DNA from: Desulfogranum mediterraneum DSM 13871
GTDB lineage: Bacteria > Desulfobacterota > Desulfobulbia > Desulfobulbales > Desulfobulbaceae
Assembly (NCBI RefSeq): GCF_000429965.1
Contig: NZ_KE387005.1
Location: 89,347-153,346 of the forward strand
Length of the DNA stretch: 64,000 bases
Direction of reading: 5' to 3'
Below are positions 1 to 9,304 of this stretch, piece after piece (the first letter of the stretch is position 1; every line of letters begins with the position of its first letter). The position numbers were made by a program, and so were the translations under genes. A model generated the notes under the pieces. It was given only the letters and a program-made list of their open reading frames with translations, was not told the origin of the DNA and searched no databases.

Positions 1-204
1 CCCCTGGCGCCCTCTCACCTCTCCCAGGTGGAGGGCACCCTGAGCGAGACCGTGGACCGCACCGGCATCGGCGACGAAAACAGCGTCAGCGTTGACCAGG
101 AGATGGTCAAACTCTCAGAGAACCAGATCCTCTACGAGGCAGCCGTCACCATGCTCAACAAAAAAATGTCACTCCTCAAATACACCATCAACGGTGGCGC
201 ATAA
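1..204 (+). CDS. flgB: FlgB, proximal rod protein (C-terminal part)
   Basis: Only the last 67 codons are present; the gene begins upstream of the window. The reading frame is open from base 1 and ends at TAA 202-204. The tail has the pattern of rod/hook proteins: an acidic VSVDQEMVKLSENQILYEA stretch followed by a short amphipathic helix (MLNKKMSLLKYTI). FlgB forms the innermost rod with FlgC, FlgF and FlgG in the periplasm, next to FliE. flgC and fliE follow on the same strand, which is the usual rod operon order. Function is assigned from the tail plus this context. Confidence 0.9.
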   Translation, partial: PLAPSHLSQVEGTLSETVDRTGIGDENSVSVDQEMVKLSENQILYEAAVTMLNKKMSLLKYTINGGA

Positions 205-354
205 ATTGCATGATTTATCAATACCAGCCAGACCCGGCCAGGGGCAGCCTGCTTTTCAACACAAGAGGCGGGCAGGTCGTCCCCTGTCCCGGGCCGACAA
301 GATGAAAGGGTCGTTTGAAAGGATCATTTTTTCAAACTCGCCTGAAGCCGTCAG

Positions 355-383
355 CCGTGTTCAAGGTGCTTCGCTGAACACGG
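355..383. other. Perfect hairpin in the flgB-flgC gap
   Basis: In the 234-bp gap between flgB and flgC, CCGTGTTCA (355-363) pairs perfectly with TGAACACGG (375-383) around an 11-nt loop. A weaker inverted repeat, TTTGAA/TTCAAA, lies at 314-336. There is no U-tract, so it is not a classic terminator. It may be an mRNA processing or stability element, or a regulator site. Confidence 0.45.
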
Positions 384-438
384 GCGCAAACCAGTCAGAC
401 ATCCGGGTACCAGAGAGATCACTTCATGGAGAGCCACT

Positions 439-870
439 ATGGATATTTTCACCACCTTTGACATCGCTGCCTCGGGCTTGAAGGCCCAGCGCACCAGGCT
501 GAACACCATCAGTTCCAACCTGGCCAACGCAGAGACCACCTCCACGCCCGAGGGCGGTCCCTACAAAAAGAAATCCGTAGTCTTCCAATCCGAGCCGGTT
601 TCGTTTAAGAACCAGCTGAACAAATCGATCAACAACCACGCAGAGGGCGTCAAGGTGGCCAAGATCATCGAAGACCAGGAGCCGCCCCAGAAGGTATACA
701 ACCCTGCACATCCCGATGCAGACGATGATGGCTATATCGCGCTCCCAAATGTCAGCGTCATCAAGGAGATGGTTGACCTGATGTCGGCCACCCGTTCCTA
801 CGAGGCCAACACCACCACCATCAAATCGGCCAAGAGAATGGCCCTCAAGGCCCTGGAAATAGGGAGGTAG
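439..870 (+). CDS. flgC: FlgC, proximal rod protein
   Basis: This 143-residue protein matches the usual FlgC length. The N-terminus (DIFTTFDIAASGLKAQRTRL then NTISSNLANAETT) carries the rod/hook family motif that forms the N-terminal coiled-coil helix. The C-terminus (MVDLMSATRSYEANTTTIKS) is the matching helix. FlgC is exported by the flagellar type III system and polymerises in the periplasm as part of the rod. The ATG at 439 follows GGAGAG at 428-433. fliE starts 5 bases after its stop, so the two are surely co-transcribed. Confidence 0.97.
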   Translation: MDIFTTFDIAASGLKAQRTRLNTISSNLANAETTSTPEGGPYKKKSVVFQSEPVSFKNQLNKSINNHAEGVKVAKIIEDQEPPQKVYNPAHPDADDDGYIALPNVSVIKEMVDLMSATRSYEANTTTIKSAKRMALKALEIGR

Positions 871-874
871 ATAG

Positions 875-1171
875 ATGCTACCCTTGCAGAACATCCCCCC
901 GATCGCCCTCACCCCGGTCAAGAACGAAGCCTCTGAGGTAGCCAACCTGAGCGACTCCTTCCAGGAGATCCTCAGCAATATGGTCGAAGGCGTCAGCGGT
1001 GAGCAGCAGCAGGCTGATCAGGCGATCCAGGAGCTCCATGCAGGCGGCGAAAAAAATCTTCACGAAGCCATGATCTCCATGGAGCAGGCAGACGTGAGCC
1101 TGCGCTACATGGTCCAGGTGCGCAACAAGGCCCTGGAGGCCTATCAGGAAATCATGCGGATGCAGGTCTAA
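875..1171 (+). CDS. fliE: FliE, MS-ring/rod junction protein
   Basis: The product has 98 residues, as expected for FliE. The N-terminal part is variable; the C-terminal half contains the family signature of an ISMEQADVSLRYMVQVRNK helix followed by an ALEAYQEIMRMQV tail. FliE links the MS ring (FliF) to the rod and is needed to open rod export. It follows flgC by 5 bases with GGGAGG just upstream of the ATG. A 309-base gap follows before fliF. Confidence 0.97.
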   Translation: MLPLQNIPPIALTPVKNEASEVANLSDSFQEILSNMVEGVSGEQQQADQAIQELHAGGEKNLHEAMISMEQADVSLRYMVQVRNKALEAYQEIMRMQV

Positions 1172-1480
1172 GCCGAATCTGATCAGTTATGAAACCCTAG
1201 GCTCAGGAGACAGATTGAATTTCTTAATACAGAGACAGGGGACAGATCTTTTTTCATAAAAACCATGAAGATAGATCTGCCCCCCGGACTCAAAGGAGAA
1301 ATAAAATCAGCCCCCTGTTTAGATGGATAGATAATTCTGCTGGGTATTGTACCTTATCAGAAAGCCGCGTGCAGGATCCGGCAACCATTACCCCGCTCAT
1401 CACATGGGTACTCTGAAACATTCGATTTTTTGATTTTCAAGGTAGCCACAAGTTTTTGATTTACCCGGCAAGGATGCTTT
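1172..1480. other. Gap between fliE and fliF with an inverted repeat
   Basis: I see no credible gene in these 309 bases. GGGGACAGATCT (1238-1249) and AGATCTGCCCCC (1273-1284) form an inverted repeat with one mismatch around 23 bases. Related sequence occurs in the opposite orientation at 33609-33623, so this may be a short dispersed repeat of the REP type. No sigma-54 or sigma-28 match was found here; a promoter for fliF could lie in the AT-rich stretch at 1405-1460. Confidence 0.5.
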
Positions 1481-3079
1481 ATGGCTGAAGAAACTCCCCC
1501 TGTCCAAGCAGATAAAAGTGGTTGGCAAACCCTGATCGATACCCTCAGAGCTTGGCCGCTGTCGCGTAAAATCGCCCTGGGGGCGGTAACCGCCGGCGCG
1601 GCCATCCTCTTTGCCGTCATCATTCTCCAGGCACGGACGGCAGACTACCAACTGCTCTACGGCAACCTGGCCAAGTCAGATGCTGCGGCCATGGTTGAAT
1701 GGCTCAAGGGCCAGAACATCCCCTATCGACTCAACAACAACGGTCGCAATATTCTGATCCCCAGCAGCGGCGTCCACGAGGCCAGATTAAGCCTGGCCTC
1801 GGCAGGCCTCCCCCAGGGGGGAGGGGTAGGGTTTGAGATCTTTGACAAACAATCCTTCGCCCTCACCGACTTCGTTCAAAAAGTCAACTACTCCAGAGCC
1901 TTACAGGGAGAGCTCGCTCGCACCATAGCCTCGCTGGGCCCGGTTGAAACGGCCAGGGTACACCTGGTTCTCCCGGAGAAGAGGCTCTTTAAGAATCAAC
2001 AAAAGCCGGCCACCGCCTCGGTGATCATTAAACTTGCCCCAGGCAGGCGGCTGGCTGAATCACAGGTGGAGGGCATCACCCACCTGGTGGCAGGTTCCAT
2101 CGAGGGGCTGAGCCAGGATGATGTTACCATCATCGATCAGAACGGGAATGTCCTTACCCAGACCGGTGATCGGAACATGATCGGCAACCTCTCGCCGGAC
2201 ATGCTCCAGTTCCAACTCCAGGTTGAACAGCACCTGGAAGAGCGTGCCCAGGCTTTACTGGACAAGGCCCTGGGCTCCAAGAATGCCATGGTCCGGGTAA
2301 CGGCGGCCCTGGACTTTGCCCACACCGAAAAAACAGAGGAACTCTTTGACCCGGAAGAACCGGTCATCCGCAGCGAACAGCTCAGTGAGGAAAAATCAGG
2401 CTCTGAGATTGTCGGCGGTGTCCCGGGGGTCCAATCCAACCTCCAGGGCAATACCAACCCCATGGCCGGGGCCTCTCCCCCCTCTTCGCGCTCACAAAAA
2501 ACCACCAACTACGAGATCAGCAAGGTGGTTTCCAAAACCGTCAACCCGGTTGGCACCATTAAAAGAATCTCCGTGGCCGTGCTGGTCGCAGACAAACTCC
2601 TGCCCGCAAGCGGGGAGCAGGAGGAGCGCTCGGAACCGCGCAGCGAGGAAGAACTCCTGGCCCTGGAGAAGATGATCAGTTCCGCCCTGGGACTGGATAA
2701 GACCAGGGGCGACAAGATCGAGGTCACCTCCATGCCCTTCAGCGAGGCGCCGCTCCTACCCGGGGATGAAGGCTTGACCGCCTCTGCCCTGAACCAGTAT
2801 ATGCCTATCATCCGCTACGGCCTGTTGCTGCTGGGCGGGTTGCTGGTCTACTTCCTGATGGTTCGGCCGGTGATCAAGATCCTGCGCGGCGAAACCACCC
2901 AGCACTTCAAGACCGTGGAGGAGCTGGAGGCCGAAGAGGCGGAAAAGAGCAAGGTAGCGGTGGAACAGGAACGGGAAGAGCTGATGCTCAAGGACCCAAT
3001 CATGCGAATCCGGAAAAACGTTGATGCCAATCCGGTCTTTAGTGCCCATATTTTAAAGAGCTGGATCAAAGAGAGTTGA
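1481..3079 (+). CDS. fliF: FliF, flagellar MS-ring protein
   Basis: This 532-residue protein has the FliF architecture: a cytoplasmic N-terminus, a first membrane segment at about 30-49, a large periplasmic region with ring-building motifs (YGNLAKSD near 60, VNYSRALQGELARTI near 135), a second membrane segment at about 445-463, and a cytoplasmic tail whose last 40 residues (from RIRKNVDANP) bind FliG. FliF forms the inner-membrane ring that carries the C ring and houses the export gate. fliG follows 112 bases downstream. Confidence 0.98.
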   Translation: MAEETPPVQADKSGWQTLIDTLRAWPLSRKIALGAVTAGAAILFAVIILQARTADYQLLYGNLAKSDAAAMVEWLKGQNIPYRLNNNGRNILIPSSGVHEARLSLASAGLPQGGGVGFEIFDKQSFALTDFVQKVNYSRALQGELARTIASLGPVETARVHLVLPEKRLFKNQQKPATASVIIKLAPGRRLAESQVEGITHLVAGSIEGLSQDDVTIIDQNGNVLTQTGDRNMIGNLSPDMLQFQLQVEQHLEERAQALLDKALGSKNAMVRVTAALDFAHTEKTEELFDPEEPVIRSEQLSEEKSGSEIVGGVPGVQSNLQGNTNPMAGASPPSSRSQKTTNYEISKVVSKTVNPVGTIKRISVAVLVADKLLPASGEQEERSEPRSEEELLALEKMISSALGLDKTRGDKIEVTSMPFSEAPLLPGDEGLTASALNQYMPIIRYGLLLLGGLLVYFLMVRPVIKILRGETTQHFKTVEELEAEEAEKSKVAVEQEREELMLKDPIMRIRKNVDANPVFSAHILKSWIKES

Positions 3080-3191
3080 GAGAGAAGCTGTACCCGAAAA
3101 AAAGGCGACGGATTCACCCTCAAACCAAGGGATCCTGAGCCGGAGGTGAGCTTGCCCCCCCCTTACAAATCGAATCATTAACCAGATATTT

Positions 3192-4205
3192 ATGGCTGCA
3201 CCTGACAAACAACTCAACGGAATCAGTAAAGCTGCTATCCTGCTGATCTGCCTTGGCGAGGAGACCGCCACCAAGATCATGCGGGAACTTTCCGACGACG
3301 AAATATTTAAAGTCTCCAGATATATGTCCACCGTTGAACACATCCCGGAGAAGGTAAAGCAACGGGTCCTGGAGGACTTTGAGCTCGCCATCGAGAGCCA
3401 GGCAGGCCTGGTCGTTCGGGGTCAGGACTTTGCCAAAAAGACCATTGCCGGAGCCGGCAGTGAGGAACGGGTCTCCACCCTGATGCGCCAGTTCGTCTCC
3501 GGGACCGAAGGGAAACCGCTGGAGACGGTATCCAAGATGCAGCCGCCCATGGTTGCAGGACTGCTGGAGAGGGAGCATCCGCAGACCGTGGCCCTGGTTC
3601 TTTCCACCCAGACCCCGGAACACACCAGCGCCATCATCGCCAACCTTCCCGAGGAAAAACGTGCCGATGTGATCTATCGCATCGCCACCCTAGACGCTGT
3701 TTCTCCCAGTGTCATCAACCAGATAGAAGAGGCCTTGAACAAGGAGATCGGGGTGGTTGCCGGCGGCCAGGATCAGCGACAGGTCGGCGGCGTCCCCAAG
3801 GTGGTCGAGATCCTGGACAACATGACCGACAACCTTGACTCGGACATCCTGGATAATCTGGAAGAAATTGATCCGGACATGGTGGAAGATATCAGAAAGC
3901 TGATGTTTACCTTTGAAGATCTCAGCGCCCTGGATGGCCGCTCCATGCAGATGATCCTCCGGGAGATCAATAACGATTCCCTGACCCTGGCCTTAAAGAC
4001 GGCCTCCGAAGAACTCAGGGAGAAGATCTTCTCCAACATGTCTGCCCGGGCAGCAGACATGATCAAAGACGACCTGGAAGCCCTTGGCCCGGTCCGGCTC
4101 TCAGAGGTGGAGGCCATGCAACAGACCATCGTCAAGATCGCCATGAAACTGGAAGAAGAGGGGAAGCTGGTCCTTGGCCGAGGAGGCGGAGATGAACTCG
4201 TCTAA
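3192..4205 (+). CDS. fliG: FliG, rotor switch protein
   Basis: At 337 residues this is a full-length FliG. The N-terminal domain (NGISKAAILLICLGEETATK) binds FliF, the middle domain binds FliM, and the C-terminal domain carries the charged torque helix (ARAADMIKDDLEALGPVRLS). FliG converts stator action into rotation and sets direction with FliM and FliN. The gene overlaps the start of fliH by 14 bases, implying coupled translation. Confidence 0.98.
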   Translation: MAAPDKQLNGISKAAILLICLGEETATKIMRELSDDEIFKVSRYMSTVEHIPEKVKQRVLEDFELAIESQAGLVVRGQDFAKKTIAGAGSEERVSTLMRQFVSGTEGKPLETVSKMQPPMVAGLLEREHPQTVALVLSTQTPEHTSAIIANLPEEKRADVIYRIATLDAVSPSVINQIEEALNKEIGVVAGGQDQRQVGGVPKVVEILDNMTDNLDSDILDNLEEIDPDMVEDIRKLMFTFEDLSALDGRSMQMILREINNDSLTLALKTASEELREKIFSNMSARAADMIKDDLEALGPVRLSEVEAMQQTIVKIAMKLEEEGKLVLGRGGGDELV

Positions 4206-4980
4206 GGTCTACAAACATGACGCGGCCTTCATGCCGACCCCTCTGGTCCAGGAGGAGATCACCCTCCCCCCGGTCAGGGAAGAGGAACAGGAGGAGAAGC
4301 AGGAAGAGGAGGCTGTAGAGGAACAGGCAGCGGCCCCCCCGCCCTCCCCGGAAATCGATCCGCCGGTCGAGGAGGCTGCGCCGGTCATCCCGGAAGAGGA
4401 GCAGGAAGCCATCCACCAGGAGGAGCTGATTGACATTGCACAGATCCAGGAAGAGGCCTACAATAAGGGGGTACATGACACCCGCGCTCACTACCAGGAG
4501 GAGCTCCTCTCAGGCGTTGAGGCCCTGGCCAAGGGCTGCCGCCAGCTCGACGAGCTCCACCGCTCACTCCTGGAAGAGCACCGGGTCGAGATCATCAACA
4601 CCACCATCAGTCTCTGCCGGAAGATTATCGGTCAGGAACTGGAAACGCGGCGCGATATCATTGCCAACAGCCTTGAAGTTGCCCTGGAGCAGGCCATTGC
4701 CAGCGAGGAATTCATCGTCTCCATCCATCCTGATGATCTGGAGATCGCGCAACAGGCCAGCCCTGATCTGATCTCCCGTGTACGCGGACTCAAACAGCTC
4801 ACCATCCGACCGGACCAGGAGATTGCCAGGGGCAGCTGCCGCCTTGACTCCAACACCTGCTCGGTTGACGCCACCCTGGAGATGCAACTGAACAATGCCA
4901 GAATCTTTCTCGAAGAGCATACCCCGCCCCTGGAGCAGCCCCCGGAGGATCGAGAGCAGGCCGCAACCGATCAGCTCTGA
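4192..4980 (+). CDS. fliH: FliH, regulator of the export ATPase
   Basis: The start is placed at ATG 4192 because AGGAGG at 4181-4186 lies 5 bases upstream; a TTG at 4174 would add six residues. The 262-residue protein has a very acidic, proline-rich N-terminal third and a C-terminal coiled-coil plus V-ATPase-E-like domain (from about residue 115, with LCRKIIGQELETRRDII). FliH binds and restrains FliI and docks it at the export gate via FliN. The long Glu-rich N-terminus is probably disordered. Position between fliG and fliI is canonical. Confidence 0.92.
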   Translation: MNSSKVYKHDAAFMPTPLVQEEITLPPVREEEQEEKQEEEAVEEQAAAPPPSPEIDPPVEEAAPVIPEEEQEAIHQEELIDIAQIQEEAYNKGVHDTRAHYQEELLSGVEALAKGCRQLDELHRSLLEEHRVEIINTTISLCRKIIGQELETRRDIIANSLEVALEQAIASEEFIVSIHPDDLEIAQQASPDLISRVRGLKQLTIRPDQEIARGSCRLDSNTCSVDATLEMQLNNARIFLEEHTPPLEQPPEDREQAATDQL

Positions 4981-5066
4981 GCCGGTTTCAAACAGAGCGA
5001 TCACTATCCGGGACCGCAGGCAGCCGCCCCACGGTATGGATCAGCGCCCAAGGAGCTTCTTTGCCC

Positions 5067-6440
5067 ATGTTTCTACCTGAGCCCAGCATACTCGACAACT
5101 TCTCTCCCATCGGGGTTTACGGTAAGGTGCAGCGCATTGTCGGCCTGGTGGTGGAGGGCTCCTGTCCCCAGGCCTCCATCGGCTCGCTCTGCGAGATCAT
5201 TCCCCTGGGGGGAGGGACGCCGGTGGCGGCGGAGATAGTAGGTTTCAATAACGACCGGGCCCAGCTTATGCCCCTGGGAGAGTTGCGCGGCCTGGGTCCG
5301 GGCGCGCTTATTCGAGTCCGCAACCAGCAGGCGGTGATCAAGGTGGGCAAGGAGCTGCTGGGCCGGGTCATTGACGGGATGGAACAGCCGGTGGACGACG
5401 GACCTGCCTTGAACCTGGACCGGCAGCAAGCGCTCTATGCCCTCCCACCGGGACCCATGCAACGCGATACCATCGACCAGCCCCTGGATCTGGGGATCCG
5501 CTCCATCAACGGGATGTTGACCTGCGGCGTGGGTCAGCGCATGGGGATCATGGCCGGTTCAGGGGTGGGAAAGAGCGTGCTCCTCGGCATGATGGCCAAA
5601 TATGCCACGGCTGATGTCAATGTCATTGCCCTGATCGGTGAACGTGGTCGGGAGGTACGGGAATTCATCGAACGTGATCTGGGCAAAGAGGGGTTAGCCC
5701 GCTCAGTGATCATTGCGGTGACCTCGGACCATCCTCCCCTGCTCCGCATGAGGGGCGCCTACCTGGCAACGGCCATAGCCGAATATTTCTGCAGCCAGGG
5801 TAAAAATGTGCTCCTGATGATGGATTCCGTCACCCGCTTTGCCATGGCCATGCGGGAAATCGGCCTGGCCATCGGTGAACCCCCGACCACCAAGGGATAT
5901 ACCCCTTCAGTTTTTGCCACCCTTCCCAAGCTCCTTGAACGGGCGGGTAAGTTCCAAAACCAGGGCTCTATCACCGGCCTCTACACTGTGCTGGTCGACG
6001 GCGATGACCTGACCGAACCCGTTGCCGATGCGGTCCGCTCCATCCTTGACGGCCATATCGTCCTCTCCCGCAGTATTGCCGCCAAGAATCACTATCCGGC
6101 CATTGATGTGATGATGTCCACCAGCAGGGTCATGCGGGATATTGTCAGCCCCAGGCACCTGGAGTTGGCCGGCAAGATCCGCAGCGTCATGGCGGTCTAC
6201 CAGGAGTCGGAGGACCTGATCAACATCGGCGCCTACTCCGGCGGCAGCAGCGCCAAAATCGACTACGCCATCTCCAGAATCGACGCGATCAACGATTTCC
6301 TCACCCAGGGCATGAACGAGGCCTTCAGCCTGGAAGAGACGACCGGTGTCATGGGTTCCCTGGTCAGTGAGCGAACTGGCAGTGACCGGAGACGCCCCAG
6401 CCGAAGAGGCAAAGACCGAAGAAAATCAGGGAGCGGCTGA
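5067..6440 (+). CDS. fliI: FliI, flagellar export ATPase
   Basis: FliI is the hexameric ATPase of the flagellar type III export system, related to F1-beta. The P-loop (MAGSGVGKSVLLGMM), the LIGERGREVREFIERDL stretch and the catalytic-core motif RFAMAMREIGLAIGEPPTTK are all visible. The start is ATG 5067; a TTG at 5061 is closer to the AAGGAG at 5050-5055 and would add two residues. The 457-residue length fits the family. The last 20 residues are unusually basic (RRPSRRGKDRRKSG). fliH lies upstream and fliJ downstream. Confidence 0.98.
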   Translation: MFLPEPSILDNFSPIGVYGKVQRIVGLVVEGSCPQASIGSLCEIIPLGGGTPVAAEIVGFNNDRAQLMPLGELRGLGPGALIRVRNQQAVIKVGKELLGRVIDGMEQPVDDGPALNLDRQQALYALPPGPMQRDTIDQPLDLGIRSINGMLTCGVGQRMGIMAGSGVGKSVLLGMMAKYATADVNVIALIGERGREVREFIERDLGKEGLARSVIIAVTSDHPPLLRMRGAYLATAIAEYFCSQGKNVLLMMDSVTRFAMAMREIGLAIGEPPTTKGYTPSVFATLPKLLERAGKFQNQGSITGLYTVLVDGDDLTEPVADAVRSILDGHIVLSRSIAAKNHYPAIDVMMSTSRVMRDIVSPRHLELAGKIRSVMAVYQESEDLINIGAYSGGSSAKIDYAISRIDAINDFLTQGMNEAFSLEETTGVMGSLVSERTGSDRRRPSRRGKDRRKSGSG

Positions 6441-6488
6441 GAACACCTTTGCCGTCCGCCCTGTGAGCAGGCGCTGCAGACAGACCCG

Positions 6489-6507
6489 GCCACCGTGAAC
6501 CGGTGGC
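6489..6507 (+). other. Hairpin between fliI and fliJ
   Basis: GCCACCG (6489-6495) and CGGTGGC (6501-6507) pair perfectly around the 5-nt loop TGAAC in the 113-base fliI-fliJ gap. No U-tract follows, so complete termination is unlikely. It may adjust downstream expression by processing or attenuation. Confidence 0.4.
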
Positions 6508-6553
6508 TGCAGCTATCAAGAATCCCTGAGCAGAGAGACAGAGAGAGCCGACC

Positions 6554-6985
6554 ATGCAAGCCTTCCAACTCCACGCTGTCCTCAAATTTCGTCGTCGACT
6601 GGAAGGCAGCGCCAGGCAGGGCCTTGCCACAGCCCTTGAAGAGGAGGCCAAGGCCTCACAGATCCTTGCCCGTCATCAGCAGGAACTTGAAGGGCTCTAC
6701 CACTCTAGCCAGCAGCACAAGACCGCAGGCACCACCATCAGCCAACTGATCATGATCGAGAACAGGGTATCCAGGGTCCAGGAGGAGCTCGCCCTGGCCA
6801 GGGAAACCATGGCAAAGGTGCAGGCCAGGGTCCACAAGCAACGTCAGGCCCTGCTCAAGGCGAGTCAAGATCGACAGATTATAGAAAAAATGGAAGCCCA
6901 GCAAAACCTCGCCTTCCGGAAATATCTCACCAAAAAGGAACAGGCCATGCTCGATGAGCTGGCCGTTCTCTATCACAACAGATAG
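6554..6985 (+). CDS. fliJ: FliJ, export chaperone/stalk protein
   Basis: The 143-residue product is almost entirely alpha-helical coiled coil, with an N-terminal LHAVLKFRRRLEG segment and a helix rich in Gln, Glu, Lys and Arg, as in FliJ. FliJ inserts into the FliI hexamer like the gamma subunit of F-ATPase, helps it engage FlhA and recycles chaperones. Sequence conservation in this family is low, so length, coiled coil and position between fliI and a MotE-like gene carry the assignment. Confidence 0.9.
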   Translation: MQAFQLHAVLKFRRRLEGSARQGLATALEEEAKASQILARHQQELEGLYHSSQQHKTAGTTISQLIMIENRVSRVQEELALARETMAKVQARVHKQRQALLKASQDRQIIEKMEAQQNLAFRKYLTKKEQAMLDELAVLYHNR

Positions 6986-7024
6986 GAACAGAGTTCCATC
7001 ACCTTACTGCTTCAGGGTATCCCC

Positions 7025-7540
7025 ATGAGACCACGCCGCCTTGTTTACCTGTTCCCCCTTCTCCTCTTCTCAAGCCTGGCCCTGGCTGAACCAGGGCCAG
7101 TTGACGATCGTCCTGCGGCAGGCAATGGCCAGGAATACGCCTCTGTGGAAGAGCGCCGCCTCCTGGTGGCCCTCAAGGAGGAACGCACAAGCCTTGAACA
7201 GGAGCGACAAGATCTCGCTGCTCAAAAAAAGGCGCTAAAGAGTTTACAGGAAGAAGTCGATAGAAAACTAAGCCAGCTCAAACAGCAACGTCTGCAGCTG
7301 GAAGAACTGCTCGCTGACAAGGATGCTCGGGAGCTGAAGCGGATTAAGGATTTAAGCAAGATGTACGAAAAAATGGCGGCAGAAAAAGCGGCTCGTGTTT
7401 TCACCAGCCTGGATCAAGGGCTGGCAGTTTCTATTTTGGAAAAGATGAAAACCAAAGCCGCAGCAAGAGTGCTCAACAACATGGATCGTGAGAGAGCCGC
7501 CGCACTGACAACTGCCTTCTCAAACCTGGAGACCCCTTAG
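7025..7540 (+). CDS. MotE-like periplasmic coiled-coil protein
   Basis: The 171-residue product starts with a signal-peptide-like segment (YLFPLLLFSSLALA, about 7-20), then a long coiled coil (about 45-105) and a C-terminal MgtE-N-like helical repeat (DLSKMYEKMAAEKAARVFTS, then ILEKMKTKAAARVLNNM). This layout is typical of genes placed between fliJ and fliK in many bacteria; the characterised member MotE is a chaperone for the stator-associated protein MotC. I infer a periplasmic role in motor or rod assembly. No motC was recognised here. Confidence 0.75.
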   Translation: MRPRRLVYLFPLLLFSSLALAEPGPVDDRPAAGNGQEYASVEERRLLVALKEERTSLEQERQDLAAQKKALKSLQEEVDRKLSQLKQQRLQLEELLADKDARELKRIKDLSKMYEKMAAEKAARVFTSLDQGLAVSILEKMKTKAAARVLNNMDRERAAALTTAFSNLETP

Positions 7541-7545
7541 ACTAG

Positions 7546-9288
7546 ATGCAGGCCTTCTCTTCTTCCCCAGCAGATTTTTTAGCCCCACCACCCTCCGGAC
7601 GGCAAGGAGCGGCTGGCACAGCGGTGCCGGAGGAGCGATTCTCCATGCACCTGGCTGCAGCAGCCCCCCAAGCCTCCGCCGAGGCGGCAGACGGGCACGA
7701 TCCAGCCCCGGAGATGCCAGCCGCAAGCAGCCAGCCGGAAGAGGCGGAACCCTTAGCTGCCGAGAACCAAAACCTGATCCTTCCCTTCCAGCTTGGCCCG
7801 GACAGGGAGCTCTCGCTCCAAATCCAGCCAAGGGAGCTGCCCCTGGCTGGAGGCAGCCTCCAGCCGATCGACGCACAACAGCCCCAACAACCTCAACAGC
7901 TTAATGCAGGGCAGGCGCTGGCGGCCCAGCTATCGCCCGGGCAACACACCCAGGAACAGACGATGGCCCAGCTGTCACCCGTACAGGAGCGCCAGGAGCA
8001 GGCGCTGGCAGGCCTCCTGAAAGAGATTATCCGCTCCACAGAGGGAACGAGGGCTTCGGGATCTCCGGAGACGCCGAACGTTCCGCCCGGCCCGGGTAGA
8101 GACAACGGGGCCGACCGGGGCTCCATTGCCCAGATCCATCTCAACGGACAACAGGAAACCGATAAGGGCACCAGGGCATCCCTCGCCCAGATCCATCCCA
8201 GCAGGCAACAGGGGACAGCGCAGGAGCTGACCCCCCAGCCAGCCCAGGCCACCGGCAGCAGCGGCAGAGAGCGGGATTACACCCTGAGCACGGCTCCGGG
8301 AAGCAGCATCAGTGAACTCCGCCTGCAACCGGCTGGAAAAACTGCCCAGACACCGATTCCGGAGCAACAGTCGTCGCTGCCCGCTGGGACCAGGCAACAG
8401 CCCCAGGCAGCTGTTGGAGCAGCTGGATCCGCTCAGGCGGCTCCGGAAAAAATCACCTCTTCCCCCCAGGGCCAGCTGATTACGGTCTACCAATCCAGTG
8501 ACAACGAAGAGATAGCGGCAAAGATTGCCGCCTCCGGCCAGGCCGGCACCAGGGAGCAGAGCGGAATCCGCCAGGACGCCAACAGTAATTACATCCACTC
8601 CACTCTTCCCAGCAATTCGGTCAAGGCCATGCTGAATCAAGGTCAGGAGCAGGCAGCCAGCGGTGAGGGGAACCAGCAGCAGAACCCTGAAGCCCTGCTC
8701 CAGCAGGAGAACCTCAACATCTCCGAACAGCCGGCCAAGGATAACCTGGCTGCCTCCTCTTTTAGCCTCAACCCGGCCGGGAGCTCCCTCGGCCCGACAG
8801 CCGCAGCCCCTGTTCCTCCGGGCACCCCGCTCTTACAGCTGCCCTCCGGGATCACGGTTCCGGAAGCAGCGGTGATGGATCAGGTGATCAATCACTTCAG
8901 CGCCACGACCAAGCTGGAGTCCGGATCCATTCATCTCAGACTTCACCCCCAGGAACTGGGCGAACTACGGCTGGAGATAGAGGTCAAACAGGACAACATC
9001 AAGGCCCACATCACCACCCAGAACCCACAGGCCCAGGAGGCGCTGGATCGCCACCTGCCCAGACTCCGGGATGCACTGGAGCAACAGGGACTGCACCTGA
9101 GTGAGGTGGAGATCAGCGTGGCTCCCAGCGACCAGTATGACGGCCAACGCTTCCAGGAGAACGAAGCACGTCATCAACTGGCGCAAGCCTTCAGAACCGA
9201 TACCCAAACCAGCGTCCCCAGCGAGACCGACGGAGCGGAAACAGAACCAGCACCTGCTGCAGAGCAGCGCCTGAGCCTACGGGTATAA
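7546..9288 (+). CDS. fliK: FliK, hook-length control protein
   Basis: This 580-residue protein has a long, low-complexity region rich in Gln, Ala, Pro and Ser, then a conserved Flg_hook domain at about 460-545 with the core SIHLRLHPQELGELRLEIEV. FliK is secreted during hook growth and switches FlhB from hook to filament substrates. The first ATG at 7546 has no good ribosome-binding site; ATG 7645 is preceded by GGAGGAG at 7629-7635, so a start 33 codons later is possible. flgD follows 16 bases downstream. Confidence 0.92.
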   Translation: MQAFSSSPADFLAPPPSGRQGAAGTAVPEERFSMHLAAAAPQASAEAADGHDPAPEMPAASSQPEEAEPLAAENQNLILPFQLGPDRELSLQIQPRELPLAGGSLQPIDAQQPQQPQQLNAGQALAAQLSPGQHTQEQTMAQLSPVQERQEQALAGLLKEIIRSTEGTRASGSPETPNVPPGPGRDNGADRGSIAQIHLNGQQETDKGTRASLAQIHPSRQQGTAQELTPQPAQATGSSGRERDYTLSTAPGSSISELRLQPAGKTAQTPIPEQQSSLPAGTRQQPQAAVGAAGSAQAAPEKITSSPQGQLITVYQSSDNEEIAAKIAASGQAGTREQSGIRQDANSNYIHSTLPSNSVKAMLNQGQEQAASGEGNQQQNPEALLQQENLNISEQPAKDNLAASSFSLNPAGSSLGPTAAAPVPPGTPLLQLPSGITVPEAAVMDQVINHFSATTKLESGSIHLRLHPQELGELRLEIEVKQDNIKAHITTQNPQAQEALDRHLPRLRDALEQQGLHLSEVEISVAPSDQYDGQRFQENEARHQLAQAFRTDTQTSVPSETDGAETEPAPAAEQRLSLRV

Positions 9289-9304
9289 GGAGAGGATAAG
9301 TATC

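Noticed and set aside
92-481. Open frame of 129 codons across the flgB end, gap and flgC start
   Set aside because: It overlaps two certain flagellar genes in another frame and encodes a biased Ser/Arg/Pro sequence with no domain.
3142-3157. Possible sigma-54 site before fliG (CGGAGGTGAGCTTGCC)
   Set aside because: GG-N10-GC spacing and TTGC fit, but the -24 box lacks TGGCA; the GGAGGT may be only coding-end debris. Too weak to list.
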